Source: an uncultured Bacteroidales bacterium (lineage in GTDB: Bacteria > Bacteroidota > Bacteroidia > Bacteroidales > Muribaculaceae). From it: a stretch of 35,106 nt of DNA. A model generated the notes under the pieces. That model saw nothing but the letters and a program-made list of their open reading frames with translations, ran no database searches and was not told where the DNA came from. Positions within the stretch are counted from its first letter, which is position 1, and each line of letters starts with the position of its first letter. Positions 1 to 8,073 of this stretch are shown here, one piece after another. The translations under genes and the position numbers were made by a program. The stretch is taken from positions 1 to 35,106 of the forward strand of contig CASBHZ010000027.1 of the NCBI GenBank assembly GCA_949123685.1, given 5' to 3'.

Positions 1-54
1 TAGAGCACCTGACTGTTAATCAGGGGGTCGTTGGTTCAAGCCCATCCTGAAGCG
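1..54 (+). tRNA. tRNA-Asn (GTT), 5' end cut off by the window
   Basis: The anticodon stem CCTGA/TCAGG (8-12 with 20-24) encloses the seven-base loop CTGTTAA, giving anticodon GTT at 15-17. A five-base variable loop follows, then a T-arm with the consensus loop TTCAAGC at 35-41. The T-stem has one non-paired position. CCA does not seem to be encoded. The acceptor 5' strand and most of the D-arm lie outside the window; only the D-stem 3' side (TAGAGCA) is visible. A strong terminator starts two bases later. Confidence 0.85.
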
Positions 55-55
55 C

Positions 56-94
56 AAAAAGAGTCTTGGAATTTTCCAAGACTCTTTTTATTTT
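56..94 (+). terminator. Intrinsic terminator after tRNA-Asn
   Basis: A perfect 16-bp inverted repeat (56-71 with 74-89) has a two-base spacer, A-rich on the left and ending in a T-rich run on the right. It directly follows the tRNA and should end its transcript. The symmetry means it could also act in the opposite direction. Confidence 0.85.
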
Positions 95-152
95 GGCATC
101 TACATATCAGATTACACCGACTTAAAAATTTTTATTTCTGATTTATTATTTA

Positions 153-160
153 TAAATTTG
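153..160 (+). promoter_or_regulatory. Possible -7 box for the glycerophosphodiesterase gene
   Basis: TAAATTTG matches the Bacteroidetes -7 consensus TAnnTTTG. There is only a T-rich stretch, without a clear TTTG, at the -33 distance. Use would give a leader of roughly 110 bases before the ATG at 273. The region 95-272 is otherwise AT-rich with no gene. Confidence 0.35.
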
Positions 161-272
161 AGGTCTAATTGCAACTGTGATGAACTTGGGTAAGCAGGTT
201 CAATTTTTATTACATGCGTACTTGCTTAACTTAAGTTCGTTTAAACAATTTTATTATTAAACCATAACTGAA

Positions 273-1112
273 ATGAAAAATCCAATTGAATTTAAGAGGA
301 CGATTGCGGCGAGTGTGCTCGCGCTTTCATGTTTCGCTGCATTCTCACAATCGCAGCAGATCCGTGTTTTTTCGCATAGGGGCGGAAGGATGGAGCATGA
401 TGAAAACACGATGGAGGCTTTTATTGCAAGCCATAAAGCCGGATATACGGGATATGAGACGGATATACGGTTGACTAAGGACGGAGAGATGATTGTGACT
501 CATGACAGCAAGCTTGACCGCACCACGAATGGTACCGGTGCGGTAGAGGAGAAAACTCTTCCGGAACTTCGCAAGCTCAATACCAAAAAGGGGAACAAGA
601 TGATAACGCTTGATGAACTTATGGATTTCTTGAAGGATAAGCCGGGTCTTTATGTCGAGTTCGAGATGAAAACAAATCCCACGAGCCTCTATCCGGAGGA
701 GAGGTTGCCGGAATATGTCGATAAGCTATATGCGAAGGTGATGGCAAAGAAGCCTGCCGATGCTGAGTTCCTGTTTACTTCATCAGATACGCGCGCGTTG
801 CGCTGCATGCAGCAGCGCCATCCGGATGCCGAGTTGCTTCTGATAACGAGTGATCCTGTGAGCAAGGCGACTATCGCGTTGTGTAAGGGTTTAGGCATAA
901 AGCGGCTCGGCTCGAAAATGGAAGGAACTTCACGCGAGGCGGTGAAGCTTGCTCATAAGCAGGGGCTGACCGTGAGTCTTTGGCCGGGGCAGTCGATAGA
1001 GGATTTTATGTTGGGAGCTTATCTCGGTGCGGACTATCTCTGCACTGACATACCTATCATGCAGAAAGAATGGGCTGAGAAGAATGCGCCTTGGATCAAG
1101 GTTAGATATTAA
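273..1112 (+). CDS. Secreted glycerophosphodiester phosphodiesterase (GDPD family)
   Basis: Glycerophosphodiester phosphodiesterases hydrolyse deacylated phospholipid headgroups to glycerol-3-phosphate plus an alcohol. The protein has 279 residues, typical for a single-domain member. An N-terminal hydrophobic signal (about residues 9-25) ends near FSQS, so a periplasmic location is inferred. Catalytic signatures are HRGG (35-38), ENT (44-46), ETDIRLTKDG (62-71) and THD (76-78), which match the GDPD active-site HR, E/D metal ligands and second His. The gene stands alone between the tRNA terminator and a palindromic spacer. The exact substrate cannot be read from the sequence. Confidence 0.93.
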   Translation: MKNPIEFKRTIAASVLALSCFAAFSQSQQIRVFSHRGGRMEHDENTMEAFIASHKAGYTGYETDIRLTKDGEMIVTHDSKLDRTTNGTGAVEEKTLPELRKLNTKKGNKMITLDELMDFLKDKPGLYVEFEMKTNPTSLYPEERLPEYVDKLYAKVMAKKPADAEFLFTSSDTRALRCMQQRHPDAELLLITSDPVSKATIALCKGLGIKRLGSKMEGTSREAVKLAHKQGLTVSLWPGQSIEDFMLGAYLGADYLCTDIPIMQKEWAEKNAPWIKVRY

Positions 1113-1371
1113 GGGGATCTGCGAGGGGGGCTGCGGGGCGCTCTGCGGGAGGTGATCTGCGAGAGGTGATCCGCGTTTGAGAAACGCGGCACGGAAGATC
1201 GGGCAAAGCCCGATTGGCAGATCCGCAGATTGGCAGATAGGGTGGGATTTGCTGATCTGCAGATTAGGTAGGATTTAGGAAGGGGTAGGCTGGGTTGTGA
1301 TCGGCAATGTTGGGGATGAGGAATGCCCCCCCCCAAAAAAAAGGATGCGAAAAAAAGATGCAAAAAAGTGC
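1113..1371. repeat. Gene-free GC-rich palindromic mosaic with poly-C/poly-A tract
   Basis: This 3' spacer of the phosphodiesterase gene holds degenerate 13-14-base direct repeats around GATCTGCGAGG (1116-1175), a hairpin CCGCGTTT-GAG-AAACGCGG (1171-1189), a second hairpin ATCGGGC-AAA-GCCCGAT (1198-1214) and the palindrome ATCTGCAGAT (1255-1264). Nine C then eight A follow (1326-1342), then several short units of GATGC plus A-runs. I see no credible gene. It resembles extragenic palindromic (REP-like) DNA, but membership of a known family is not established. Confidence 0.55.
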
Positions 1372-1410
1372 AAAAAAAGGATGGAATCCAATGGATTCCA
1401 TCCTTTTTTT
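1372..1410 (-). terminator. Terminator of the rplU-rpmA operon
   Basis: A perfect 19-bp inverted repeat (1372-1390 with 1392-1410) is flanked by seven A and seven T. It sits 18 bases beyond the rpmA stop. Because both flanks are suitable it could work in either direction. Confidence 0.85.
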
Positions 1411-1427
1411 GCATCTGATTAGGAGTG

Positions 1428-1688
1428 TTATGCTTCTTTGGGCTGCACGTTGATAAATTTGCGACCCTCTTTGCCGATGGTGAACACCACTGTGCCGTCT
1501 ACAAGGGCGAAAAGAGTGTGATCCTTGCCCATGCCTACGTTGAGACCGGGGTGGTGCACTGTGCCACGCTGACGTTTGATGATGTTACCTGCCTTGCAGT
1601 ATGAACCACCGAAGATTTTGACTCCAAGTCGTTTGCTTTCTGATTCGCGGCCGTTCTTAGAACTACCGACACCTTTCTTATGTGCCAT
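1428..1688 (-). CDS. rpmA: 50S ribosomal protein L27
   Basis: L27 is a large-subunit protein whose N-terminal tail reaches toward the peptidyl-transferase centre. The 86-residue product starts [20 protein letters not shown], followed by the family core LGVKIFGG and NIIKRQRGT. Full length is normal. The start needs no leader cleavage, unlike Firmicute L27. It lies 15 bases downstream of rplU, the conserved L21-L27 order, and is followed by a strong terminator. Confidence 0.98.
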   Translation of the reverse strand: MAHKKGVGSSKNGRESESKRLGVKIFGGSYCKAGNIIKRQRGTVHHPGLNVGMGKDHTLFALVDGTVVFTIGKEGRKFINVQPKEA

Positions 1689-1703
1689 TTCGTATCTACG
1701 GTT

Positions 1704-2027
1704 TTAAGCGGTTACAATTTTTTTGATTAACACTTTGGAGAAGCACTGACGATGACCGTTTTTGCGACGATAGCCTTTGCGGCGTTTCTTCTTGAAAACA
1801 ATCACTTTCTCACCTTTTACAAGGGGAGTGAGAACTTCACATTCCACTTTTGCGCCTTCCACGGCAGGCACACCGACTTTTACATCGCCGTCGGCATCAA
1901 GGAGGAGAACTTTGTCGAAGGAAATAGCGTCGCCTTCTTTTGCTTCCTCGCCGAGATAGTGAACATACAGGAATTTGCCTTCTTCGGCTTTGAACTGCTG
2001 TCCTTTAATTTCTACGATAGCGTACAT
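1704..2027 (-). CDS. rplU: 50S ribosomal protein L21
   Basis: L21 binds 23S rRNA in the large subunit. The 107-residue product begins [20 protein letters not shown] and ends with the basic segment [23 protein letters not shown], both diagnostic for the family. It is the first gene of the rplU-rpmA operon and is divergent from rpsO. A well-matched promoter lies about 85-115 bases upstream. Confidence 0.98.
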   Translation of the reverse strand: MYAIVEIKGQQFKAEEGKFLYVHYLGEEAKEGDAISFDKVLLLDADGDVKVGVPAVEGAKVECEVLTPLVKGEKVIVFKKKRRKGYRRKNGHRQCFSKVLIKKIVTA

Positions 2028-2111
2028 TTAAACTATTGAATTATAAATGAATCCGTTGGGCGGAGGTTTCACCGAACCTCTCTTTTTCATGCCATGGCGG
2101 AAAATGCGTTG

Positions 2112-2143
2112 CAAAATTAATAAATTTTATCAGGATGAGCAAA
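2112..2143 (-). promoter_or_regulatory. Promoter for rplU-rpmA (Bacteroidetes type)
   Basis: Read on the minus strand, TTTG (2140-2143) is followed after 20 bases by TAATTTTG (2112-2119), a complete match to TTTG-N19-21-TAnnTTTG. The predicted start is near 2108, giving a leader of about 80 bases. Confidence 0.75.
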
Positions 2144-2159
2144 TTATGATGTGTTAAAT

Positions 2160-2190
2160 TTTGCGGTTAGGGATTTATTTAGTAATTTTG
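2160..2190 (+). promoter_or_regulatory. Promoter for rpsO (Bacteroidetes type)
   Basis: TTTG at 2160-2163, a 19-base spacer and TAATTTTG at 2183-2190 match the Bacteroidetes promoter consensus. It is back-to-back with the rplU promoter. The predicted start near 2194 gives a leader of about 120 bases that can form a short hairpin around GAGAGCTT and AAGCTTTT. Confidence 0.75.
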
Positions 2191-2316
2191 CAACGCTTTT
2201 CGAGAAAAGTGGCCGGTAAGGTCGTTCCTTGCGGGATGGCGTATGGGCTGAGAGAGCTTCGGCAAAAGCTTTTCAAAGAAAGGTAAAATATTTTTAATCA
2301 TTTAATTCTCTCAATC

Positions 2317-2592
2317 ATGCATCTTTCAGCAGAAGAAAAGAAACACATTTTCGAGACTTACGGTCAGGGTCCTACAGATACAGGTAGCCCGGAAAGCCAG
2401 ATCGCTCTTTTTTCAATCCGTATCAAACACCTTACGGAGCACCTTAAAGAGAATCACAAAGATTTCACAACCGCCCGCGCCCTCAAAGCGCTCGTTGGTC
2501 AGCGCCGTAGCCTTCTTGACTACCTGATCCGCAAGGATATCAACCGCTATCGTGCGATCATCGCCAAGAAGGAACTCGGAATCAGAAAATAA
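2317..2592 (+). CDS. rpsO: 30S ribosomal protein S15
   Basis: S15 nucleates assembly of the 16S rRNA central domain. The 91-residue product shows the family signatures GSPESQIALFSIRIKHLTEHL and HSR-like region LVGQRRSLLDYLIRKD, ending at the normal length. It is a single-gene transcript with its own promoter and terminator. The roughly 120-base leader could host S15 autoregulation as seen in other phyla, but no known S15 leader class is recognisable here. Confidence 0.98.
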   Translation: MHLSAEEKKHIFETYGQGPTDTGSPESQIALFSIRIKHLTEHLKENHKDFTTARALKALVGQRRSLLDYLIRKDINRYRAIIAKKELGIRK

Positions 2593-2614
2593 TTCTGCAG
2601 TTTCAGAAAAATTT

Positions 2615-2646
2615 AAAGCAGAGGAGAAAATCCTTTGCTTTTTTTG
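2615..2646 (+). terminator. Terminator of rpsO
   Basis: AAAGCAGAGGA pairs with TCCTTTGCTTT across GAAAA, with one G-T pair, followed by a seven-T run. It begins 22 bases after the rpsO stop. Confidence 0.8.
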
Positions 2647-2675
2647 TTATATTAACATAAGTAGCGATTATATTA

Positions 2676-2744
2676 AATAAGATGATCATATTTAATAATA
2701 AGGTGATAATATTATTTAAGGTGATCATGCCAAATAAGATGATC
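2676..2744. repeat. Four iteron-like copies of AAGRTGATC upstream of the VanZ-like gene
   Basis: The cores are AAGATGATC (2679-2687), AAGGTGATA (2700-2708), AAGGTGATC (2718-2726) and AAGATGATC (2736-2744). The spacing is 21, 18 and 18 bases with AT-rich linkers. They end 21 bases before the start of the next gene. They could be binding sites or simply a decayed tandem repeat. Confidence 0.6.
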
Positions 2745-2765
2745 GCTTAATAACACGGTTAATTT

Positions 2766-3209
2766 ATGGATAAAGTGCAGCGCATTATTGACAAACTTCC
2801 ACCATGGATCCTGACAGTAGTCACTGTTGTAGTTATATTGTGGCTGACACTTGCTCCGATGCCATTGGGAGATATTGAACCGGAACTTTTTCCTGGTGCG
2901 GATAAAGTGGTTCATGCCATAATGTTCGGATGGCTTGCATTCGTTGCCTATATAGACCGGTCAAGATTGAAAAAGTGGAGAAAGATCCCGTCGGCATGCG
3001 TGATCACGATAGCTGCTATTGTCATAGCATTCGGAATTTCCATCGAGTTTATTCAAGACGCTATGGGTGCCGGACGCTCTTTCGATCTTAACGATATCCT
3101 GGCTGACGCAGCCGGGGTGATATTGACTGCATTGCTTTGGTTTTTATTCACACGATTCCACCATGGACGAAAACATGATTCCCGAAAAGGGGCAGACAAA
3201 CAATCCTGA
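2766..3209 (+). CDS. VanZ-like family membrane protein
   Basis: The 147-residue protein has about four hydrophobic segments (near residues 14-33, 45-61, 77-96 and 110-128) and a basic C-terminus. DKVVHAIMFGWLAF (46-59) and EFIQ followed by GRSFDLNDILADAAG are typical of the VanZ-like family, named after a teicoplanin-resistance protein but mostly of unknown function. It opens a run with tamB and tamL, and its last 47 bases overlap tamB, which suggests cotranscription. A resistance role should not be assumed. Confidence 0.82.
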   Translation: MDKVQRIIDKLPPWILTVVTVVVILWLTLAPMPLGDIEPELFPGADKVVHAIMFGWLAFVAYIDRSRLKKWRKIPSACVITIAAIVIAFGISIEFIQDAMGAGRSFDLNDILADAAGVILTALLWFLFTRFHHGRKHDSRKGADKQS

Positions 3210-6200
3210 GACACGGGAGGCTATAAAGGAAAAGAAGCCCGAAAAGAGGCATCTTATCAAGCCTACGTGGCTAAGACGCACGCTAAAGACTCTCATGTGG
3301 GTCTTTGTCGTGATTCTGTTGCTGCCGCCGTTGCTATATATCCCACCGGTGCAGACGTTTGTAAAGAACGTTGCCTGCAACTTCGTATATAAATCCACGG
3401 GAATGAAAGTTGACATAGGCAGGTTTCGCCTGTTGTTCCCTCTTGATGTGAACCTTGACAATGTCGTGGTGCTTGACCAGCATGCCGACACGATGGTGCG
3501 CGCAAAGAAAATTGTGGCAGACGTTAAGTTGCTCCCACTACTCAAGCTTGACGTGCAGTTGAAGAAACTCCGGCTTGAAGAGGGATATTACAGGATGGTG
3601 TCGCCTGATTCATCCATGATAATGAGTGTTGAAGCCGGTCTTCTTGATGTCGATGACAAGAGTTCAGCCAATATTTCGACCGGGAATATAAAACTTAACA
3701 AAGCATTGTTGCGTGACGGAAACCTGAAACTGTATATGAATGTGTGGAAGCAGAAACCAACTCCTGCAGATTCAACCTCTTCCACTCCGTTCCTGATAAA
3801 TGCCAATGACCTTAAGCTTGAGAATTTTTCCTTTGCCATGTCGATGCTTCCGGTGATCGATACTCTTTATCTTAGAGCGGGTAATATAAACCTTAAGCAG
3901 GGGATAGTGGATTTAGGCAAGAATGCCGTGAGCTGGAAGCTTGCCTCCGTGTCGGACGGTTCCGGAGCTTATTATACTCCCACTCCGGAATGGATCGCAG
4001 CGCATCCGGCGCCTGAATCACAACCATCGTCCGGACCCCCGATGCAGATCAAGGGAGACTCGATACTTCTTGACGGATTCAATTTCATTTATGCAATGAA
4101 GGGTGCCAAGCCTCTTCCCGGTTTTGATGCATCATACATAGACTTGTCGGAAGTGAGTGTCGGCATGAAGAATTTTTATAATGAATCCTCTACTTTAAGA
4201 TTGCCTATCACACGCCTTCAGGCAAAAGAGCGCAGCGGTTTGAATATCGTGAGCGGCAGCGGGGATGTGAATGTGGATTCCACGGGGCTATCCTTTAAAG
4301 ATTTACAGCTAAATACCCTTTATTCATATGTAAGGGGAAGCGCGGATATTCCCTTTGCCCTCATGGAACTGAAGCCTCAGGCTCCGGTGAATGTCAATGT
4401 GGAGGCACGCGTGGGAATGCCGGATGTCGATTCTTTCATGCCTTCGCTAAAAGAATACACTTCCATGCTTCCTGCCCGCAATCCATTGGATGTGACGGTA
4501 GAGGCAAACGGATCATTGGAATCGGTTGATATTGATAAACTTGACGTCACATTACGCGATGTTATATCGCTACATGCCAACGGATATGCCGACAGCCCGC
4601 TTGACATAAAGCGAATGGAAGCCGAGGTTGAGTTTGACGGACGTCTTTCCGATCCCCGTCTTATAGACAAGTTTATGGGGCAGTCCGGAATAAAGGTTCC
4701 CGCCTTTCATATCGAAGGCACTGCCTCTGCCATACGTGAAAACTATGACGCCGACTTCACGCTGACCAGCACGGCGGGCAATGCCTCCGGAAAAGGACAT
4801 GTCGGCATAAACTCCGAGAAATATAGCATCGACGCTAATGTTGACGAATTGAACGTAGGCTATTTCATGCCATCGTCAGGCGTAGGGAGTGTCACGGCTT
4901 CAGTTCAGGCTGAAGGTGCCGGCTTTAATCCCCTTAGCGGTCGCTCGGTAACGGATGCAAAGGTGCGTATAAACTCGATTGAATATAACAAGCGCCTTTT
5001 CAACGATATCCGTGCGGATGTGGTTTTGCATCCAGATAATAATTTCGATATATATGCCATATCTTTCAATGACGGTTTGAACCTTGAACTGGAAGGTAAC
5101 GGATCGATACATCCAGATGATTACGTGTTTGATATCAAGGCGGACATCCGGGATCTTGACCTTAAAAAATTAGGAATATCCCCAGATATGAACAATGGAA
5201 AAGGCACGATATATTTACAAGGAACAGCAAGTCCGGACCGCTGGCTTTATGCCGCCGATCTCAAGCTTGTAGATTTTGACTGGAACCTTCCCAACCAATA
5301 TATCCATCTGCCCGGAGGACTTACCGCTCATGTGGATGCAACGGAAAACGCTACGTCGGCAGACATAGACTCATACATGACTTCCCTTGCCTTCCATAGT
5401 CCTAACGGGCTTAAGGTATTGACCGAAGCCATGACTAAAGCTTCTGAAGTAATAGCCGCCCAGGTTAAAGTCCGAGACCTGGAGATGGACAGTATAAGCT
5501 CTGTGCTTCCTCCGTTCACGCTCTCGTTCAATGCTTCGGGGCGAGGTCTGATGAGCCAGTTCCTGGTGCCTTCAGGTATGAGCATGGATACTGTCTACGG
5601 AACATTGGTCAAGGATTCCCTGTTTCATGGCAATCTTGCCGCCCGTCGCTTTACATCGGGAGCGATAGATATCGACACGCTTAACCTTGCCTTGGCAGAA
5701 CGTAGGAACCTGCTTGACTACAAGATACACATGGGCAATCGTCCCGGCACTATGGACGAGTTCGCGCAGGTGAACCTTAACGGCTATGTCGGGTCTAACC
5801 GTATAGGAGCGTTCCTGACCCAGCGTAACATAAGCGGTAAGACTGGTTATCGTGTAGGTTTGACGGCTGCATTGCAGGATTCAACGGTTTCGGTGCATTT
5901 CACCCCGCTCAAGTCAACCATCGCATATCTGCCATGGACACTTAATGACGACAACTTCATAGATTATAATCTAAATAACAGGAAAGTTGATGCAAACTTG
6001 GTGGCAAACAGTGCGGAAAGCAGCATACTGCTCCGCACTCAACCTACGGAGTCCGGAATAGACGAGCTTCATATGAAGCTTGACAATATCAAGATTGAAG
6101 ATTTCTTGAGCATGTCGCTGTTTGCACCGCCCGTCACCGGTTCGGTAGATTCAGATCTTCACGTGCTGTATGATGGTTCTACACTTTCCGGCAAGGGAAC

Positions 6201-8073
6201 GCTCGGAGTTCAGAAACTGACGTATAACAAGACTCAACTCGGAGACTTTGATCTCAAGCTTAATGCCGGCATGGCTCACGACGGTAGTACCGACATAAAC
6301 GCCGCCATGTTGATCAATGGTGAACCAGCCGTAGCCGCCTATGCCAATTTGCGTAAGGACTCAGTCGGCAGTCTCGCACCCGACAGTATCGGGGTGAGAT
6401 TAACGGAGTTTCCGCTTAAATTAGCTAATACCTTCCTTGAAGAGATGGCCACCCTTTCAGGCAATCTCAATGGTGAAATGCGCATGGACGGTTCCTTCTC
6501 AAGACCGATCTTGAACGGCAGCATAGCCTTTGAGGATGCATCGGTGTATATTCCTATTGCCGGATGCAAGCTGAGTTTAGACACGGTTCCGGTCAAAGTG
6601 GTAAACAGTGTGGTTGGCTTTGATCAGTTTGACATTTACGGAGCCAATAAGAATCCTATAACCATCGACGGTTCGGTGGATGCCGGGTCTTTCGGCAATA
6701 TCCTGCTGAACCTCGGAATTTCAGCCAACAATTGTCAGCTCGTGAAGAGCGACAGCCGTTCGAAGGCAGATCTATTCGGTAAGCTGTTCATAAATCTTGA
6801 CGGGTCTGTGAAAGGATCTCTAAGTCTCATGGACATTAAGGCTAACCTGAATATTCTCGGCACCACAGACGTGACATACAGGTTAAACACAATGACCTCC
6901 GAATTGCCTGGAAATTCAACTGACAACGTGGTGAAATTCGTGAATTTTAATGACACCACGCAAGTGGTCAAGGCAGATTCGGTTGTCCAGGGATCATCGA
7001 TGCGCATACGTGCCGGGCTTACCATTTCCCCGGGAACGCGGGCAACGGTATTGCTGTCTAACAATGGGAGGGACCGTGTTCAACTGCAACCTTCCGGCAA
7101 TCTCAATTATTTCCAGAACTATATGGGAGACATGCGTCTTAACGGCGCCCTGATGCTCGGTAACGGATATGCCCGCTATAATATCCAGCTTATTGGAGAG
7201 AAGATGTTCACGTTTAATCCGTCGAGTCAAATAACCTGGACCGGAGACATAATGAACCCGAAACTTGACATAACCGCCACAGATGACGTTAAAGCAAATG
7301 TTTCAATCGGCTCCAGTAGCAATCTTGTCAATTTCCTTGTCACCCTCAAAGCTACCGGAAGCCTAAGTTCGCCTAAAGTGAATTTCGACCTTTCAACGAA
7401 TGACGATCTCAGCGTGCAAAACGAGTTGCAGTCAATGAGCGCAGACCAGAGGCAAACACAGGCAATGAACCTTCTTATCACCGGGCAATACACCGGACTT
7501 AATTCCAAAGGAGGCGTAAAGCCTTCAGTGAGCACCGGTATGCTTTACGGTTATCTCGCATCTACGCTCAATAAATGGGCGGCTCAGAATATCCGGGGAG
7601 TGGACTTGTCGTTTGGCGTGGACCAATATGACAGGACGCAGAACGGAGCCAGCAGCACCCAGACAAGCTACAGTTATCAGGTGTCGAAATCATTGTTCAA
7701 TAACCGGTTCAAGATTCAGGTTGGAGGAAACTATTCAACCGATGCATCGGCTGACGAGAATTTGAGTCAGAACCTTATAAGCGACATATCGGCTGAATAT
7801 GTGTTGAAACAGACTGAGACGGTAAATATGTCGGTGAGACTGTTCCGCCACACAGGATTTGAAAGTATCCTTGAAGGCGAGATAACAGAAACCGGTGCCG
7901 GTTTTGTGCTCAAACGTAAGCTAAACAACCTGTTGCACCTGTTCAGGATACGCTGGGGCAAAAGAAAGGAGAATAATGACACTACAATTGTTAAAGCGGC
8001 ATCTGTTCCTCGCCCCGCCGATTCCACGGCAACAGATACGACAGCATTAAGAAAGGAGGAGGGTAATGAATAA
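3163..8073 (+). CDS. tamB: Translocation and assembly module protein TamB (DUF490)
   Basis: TamB-type proteins span the periplasm from an inner-membrane anchor and are linked to outer-membrane protein insertion or phospholipid transport. The 1636-residue product has a basic N-terminus, one membrane anchor (about 41-61), a very long region of beta-rich AsmA/TamB-like repeats, and a C-terminal DUF490 domain (roughly 1150-1590) with stretches such as GSLSSPKVNFDLSTNDDLS and SKSLFNNRFKIQVGGNYS. Length fits Bacteroidota homologues. The start lies inside the VanZ-like gene, with a second Met four codons later. The stop overlaps tamL by eight bases, supporting translational coupling with its partner. 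Confidence 0.93.
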   Translation: MDENMIPEKGQTNNPETREAIKEKKPEKRHLIKPTWLRRTLKTLMWVFVVILLLPPLLYIPPVQTFVKNVACNFVYKSTGMKVDIGRFRLLFPLDVNLDNVVVLDQHADTMVRAKKIVADVKLLPLLKLDVQLKKLRLEEGYYRMVSPDSSMIMSVEAGLLDVDDKSSANISTGNIKLNKALLRDGNLKLYMNVWKQKPTPADSTSSTPFLINANDLKLENFSFAMSMLPVIDTLYLRAGNINLKQGIVDLGKNAVSWKLASVSDGSGAYYTPTPEWIAAHPAPESQPSSGPPMQIKGDSILLDGFNFIYAMKGAKPLPGFDASYIDLSEVSVGMKNFYNESSTLRLPITRLQAKERSGLNIVSGSGDVNVDSTGLSFKDLQLNTLYSYVRGSADIPFALMELKPQAPVNVNVEARVGMPDVDSFMPSLKEYTSMLPARNPLDVTVEANGSLESVDIDKLDVTLRDVISLHANGYADSPLDIKRMEAEVEFDGRLSDPRLIDKFMGQSGIKVPAFHIEGTASAIRENYDADFTLTSTAGNASGKGHVGINSEKYSIDANVDELNVGYFMPSSGVGSVTASVQAEGAGFNPLSGRSVTDAKVRINSIEYNKRLFNDIRADVVLHPDNNFDIYAISFNDGLNLELEGNGSIHPDDYVFDIKADIRDLDLKKLGISPDMNNGKGTIYLQGTASPDRWLYAADLKLVDFDWNLPNQYIHLPGGLTAHVDATENATSADIDSYMTSLAFHSPNGLKVLTEAMTKASEVIAAQVKVRDLEMDSISSVLPPFTLSFNASGRGLMSQFLVPSGMSMDTVYGTLVKDSLFHGNLAARRFTSGAIDIDTLNLALAERRNLLDYKIHMGNRPGTMDEFAQVNLNGYVGSNRIGAFLTQRNISGKTGYRVGLTAALQDSTVSVHFTPLKSTIAYLPWTLNDDNFIDYNLNNRKVDANLVANSAESSILLRTQPTESGIDELHMKLDNIKIEDFLSMSLFAPPVTGSVDSDLHVLYDGSTLSGKGTLGVQKLTYNKTQLGDFDLKLNAGMAHDGSTDINAAMLINGEPAVAAYANLRKDSVGSLAPDSIGVRLTEFPLKLANTFLEEMATLSGNLNGEMRMDGSFSRPILNGSIAFEDASVYIPIAGCKLSLDTVPVKVVNSVVGFDQFDIYGANKNPITIDGSVDAGSFGNILLNLGISANNCQLVKSDSRSKADLFGKLFINLDGSVKGSLSLMDIKANLNILGTTDVTYRLNTMTSELPGNSTDNVVKFVNFNDTTQVVKADSVVQGSSMRIRAGLTISPGTRATVLLSNNGRDRVQLQPSGNLNYFQNYMGDMRLNGALMLGNGYARYNIQLIGEKMFTFNPSSQITWTGDIMNPKLDITATDDVKANVSIGSSSNLVNFLVTLKATGSLSSPKVNFDLSTNDDLSVQNELQSMSADQRQTQAMNLLITGQYTGLNSKGGVKPSVSTGMLYGYLASTLNKWAAQNIRGVDLSFGVDQYDRTQNGASSTQTSYSYQVSKSLFNNRFKIQVGGNYSTDASADENLSQNLISDISAEYVLKQTETVNMSVRLFRHTGFESILEGEITETGAGFVLKRKLNNLLHLFRIRWGKRKENNDTTIVKAASVPRPADSTATDTTALRKEEGNE

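Noticed and set aside
1109..1414. 101-codon minus-strand open frame in the palindromic spacer
   Set aside because: It is made of repeat and homopolymer DNA, with a low-complexity product and runs through the rpmA terminator; no family resemblance.
2766..3209. VanZ-like gene as an antibiotic-resistance determinant
   Set aside because: The family is broad, no other van genes are present, and the context is the TamB/TamL operon.
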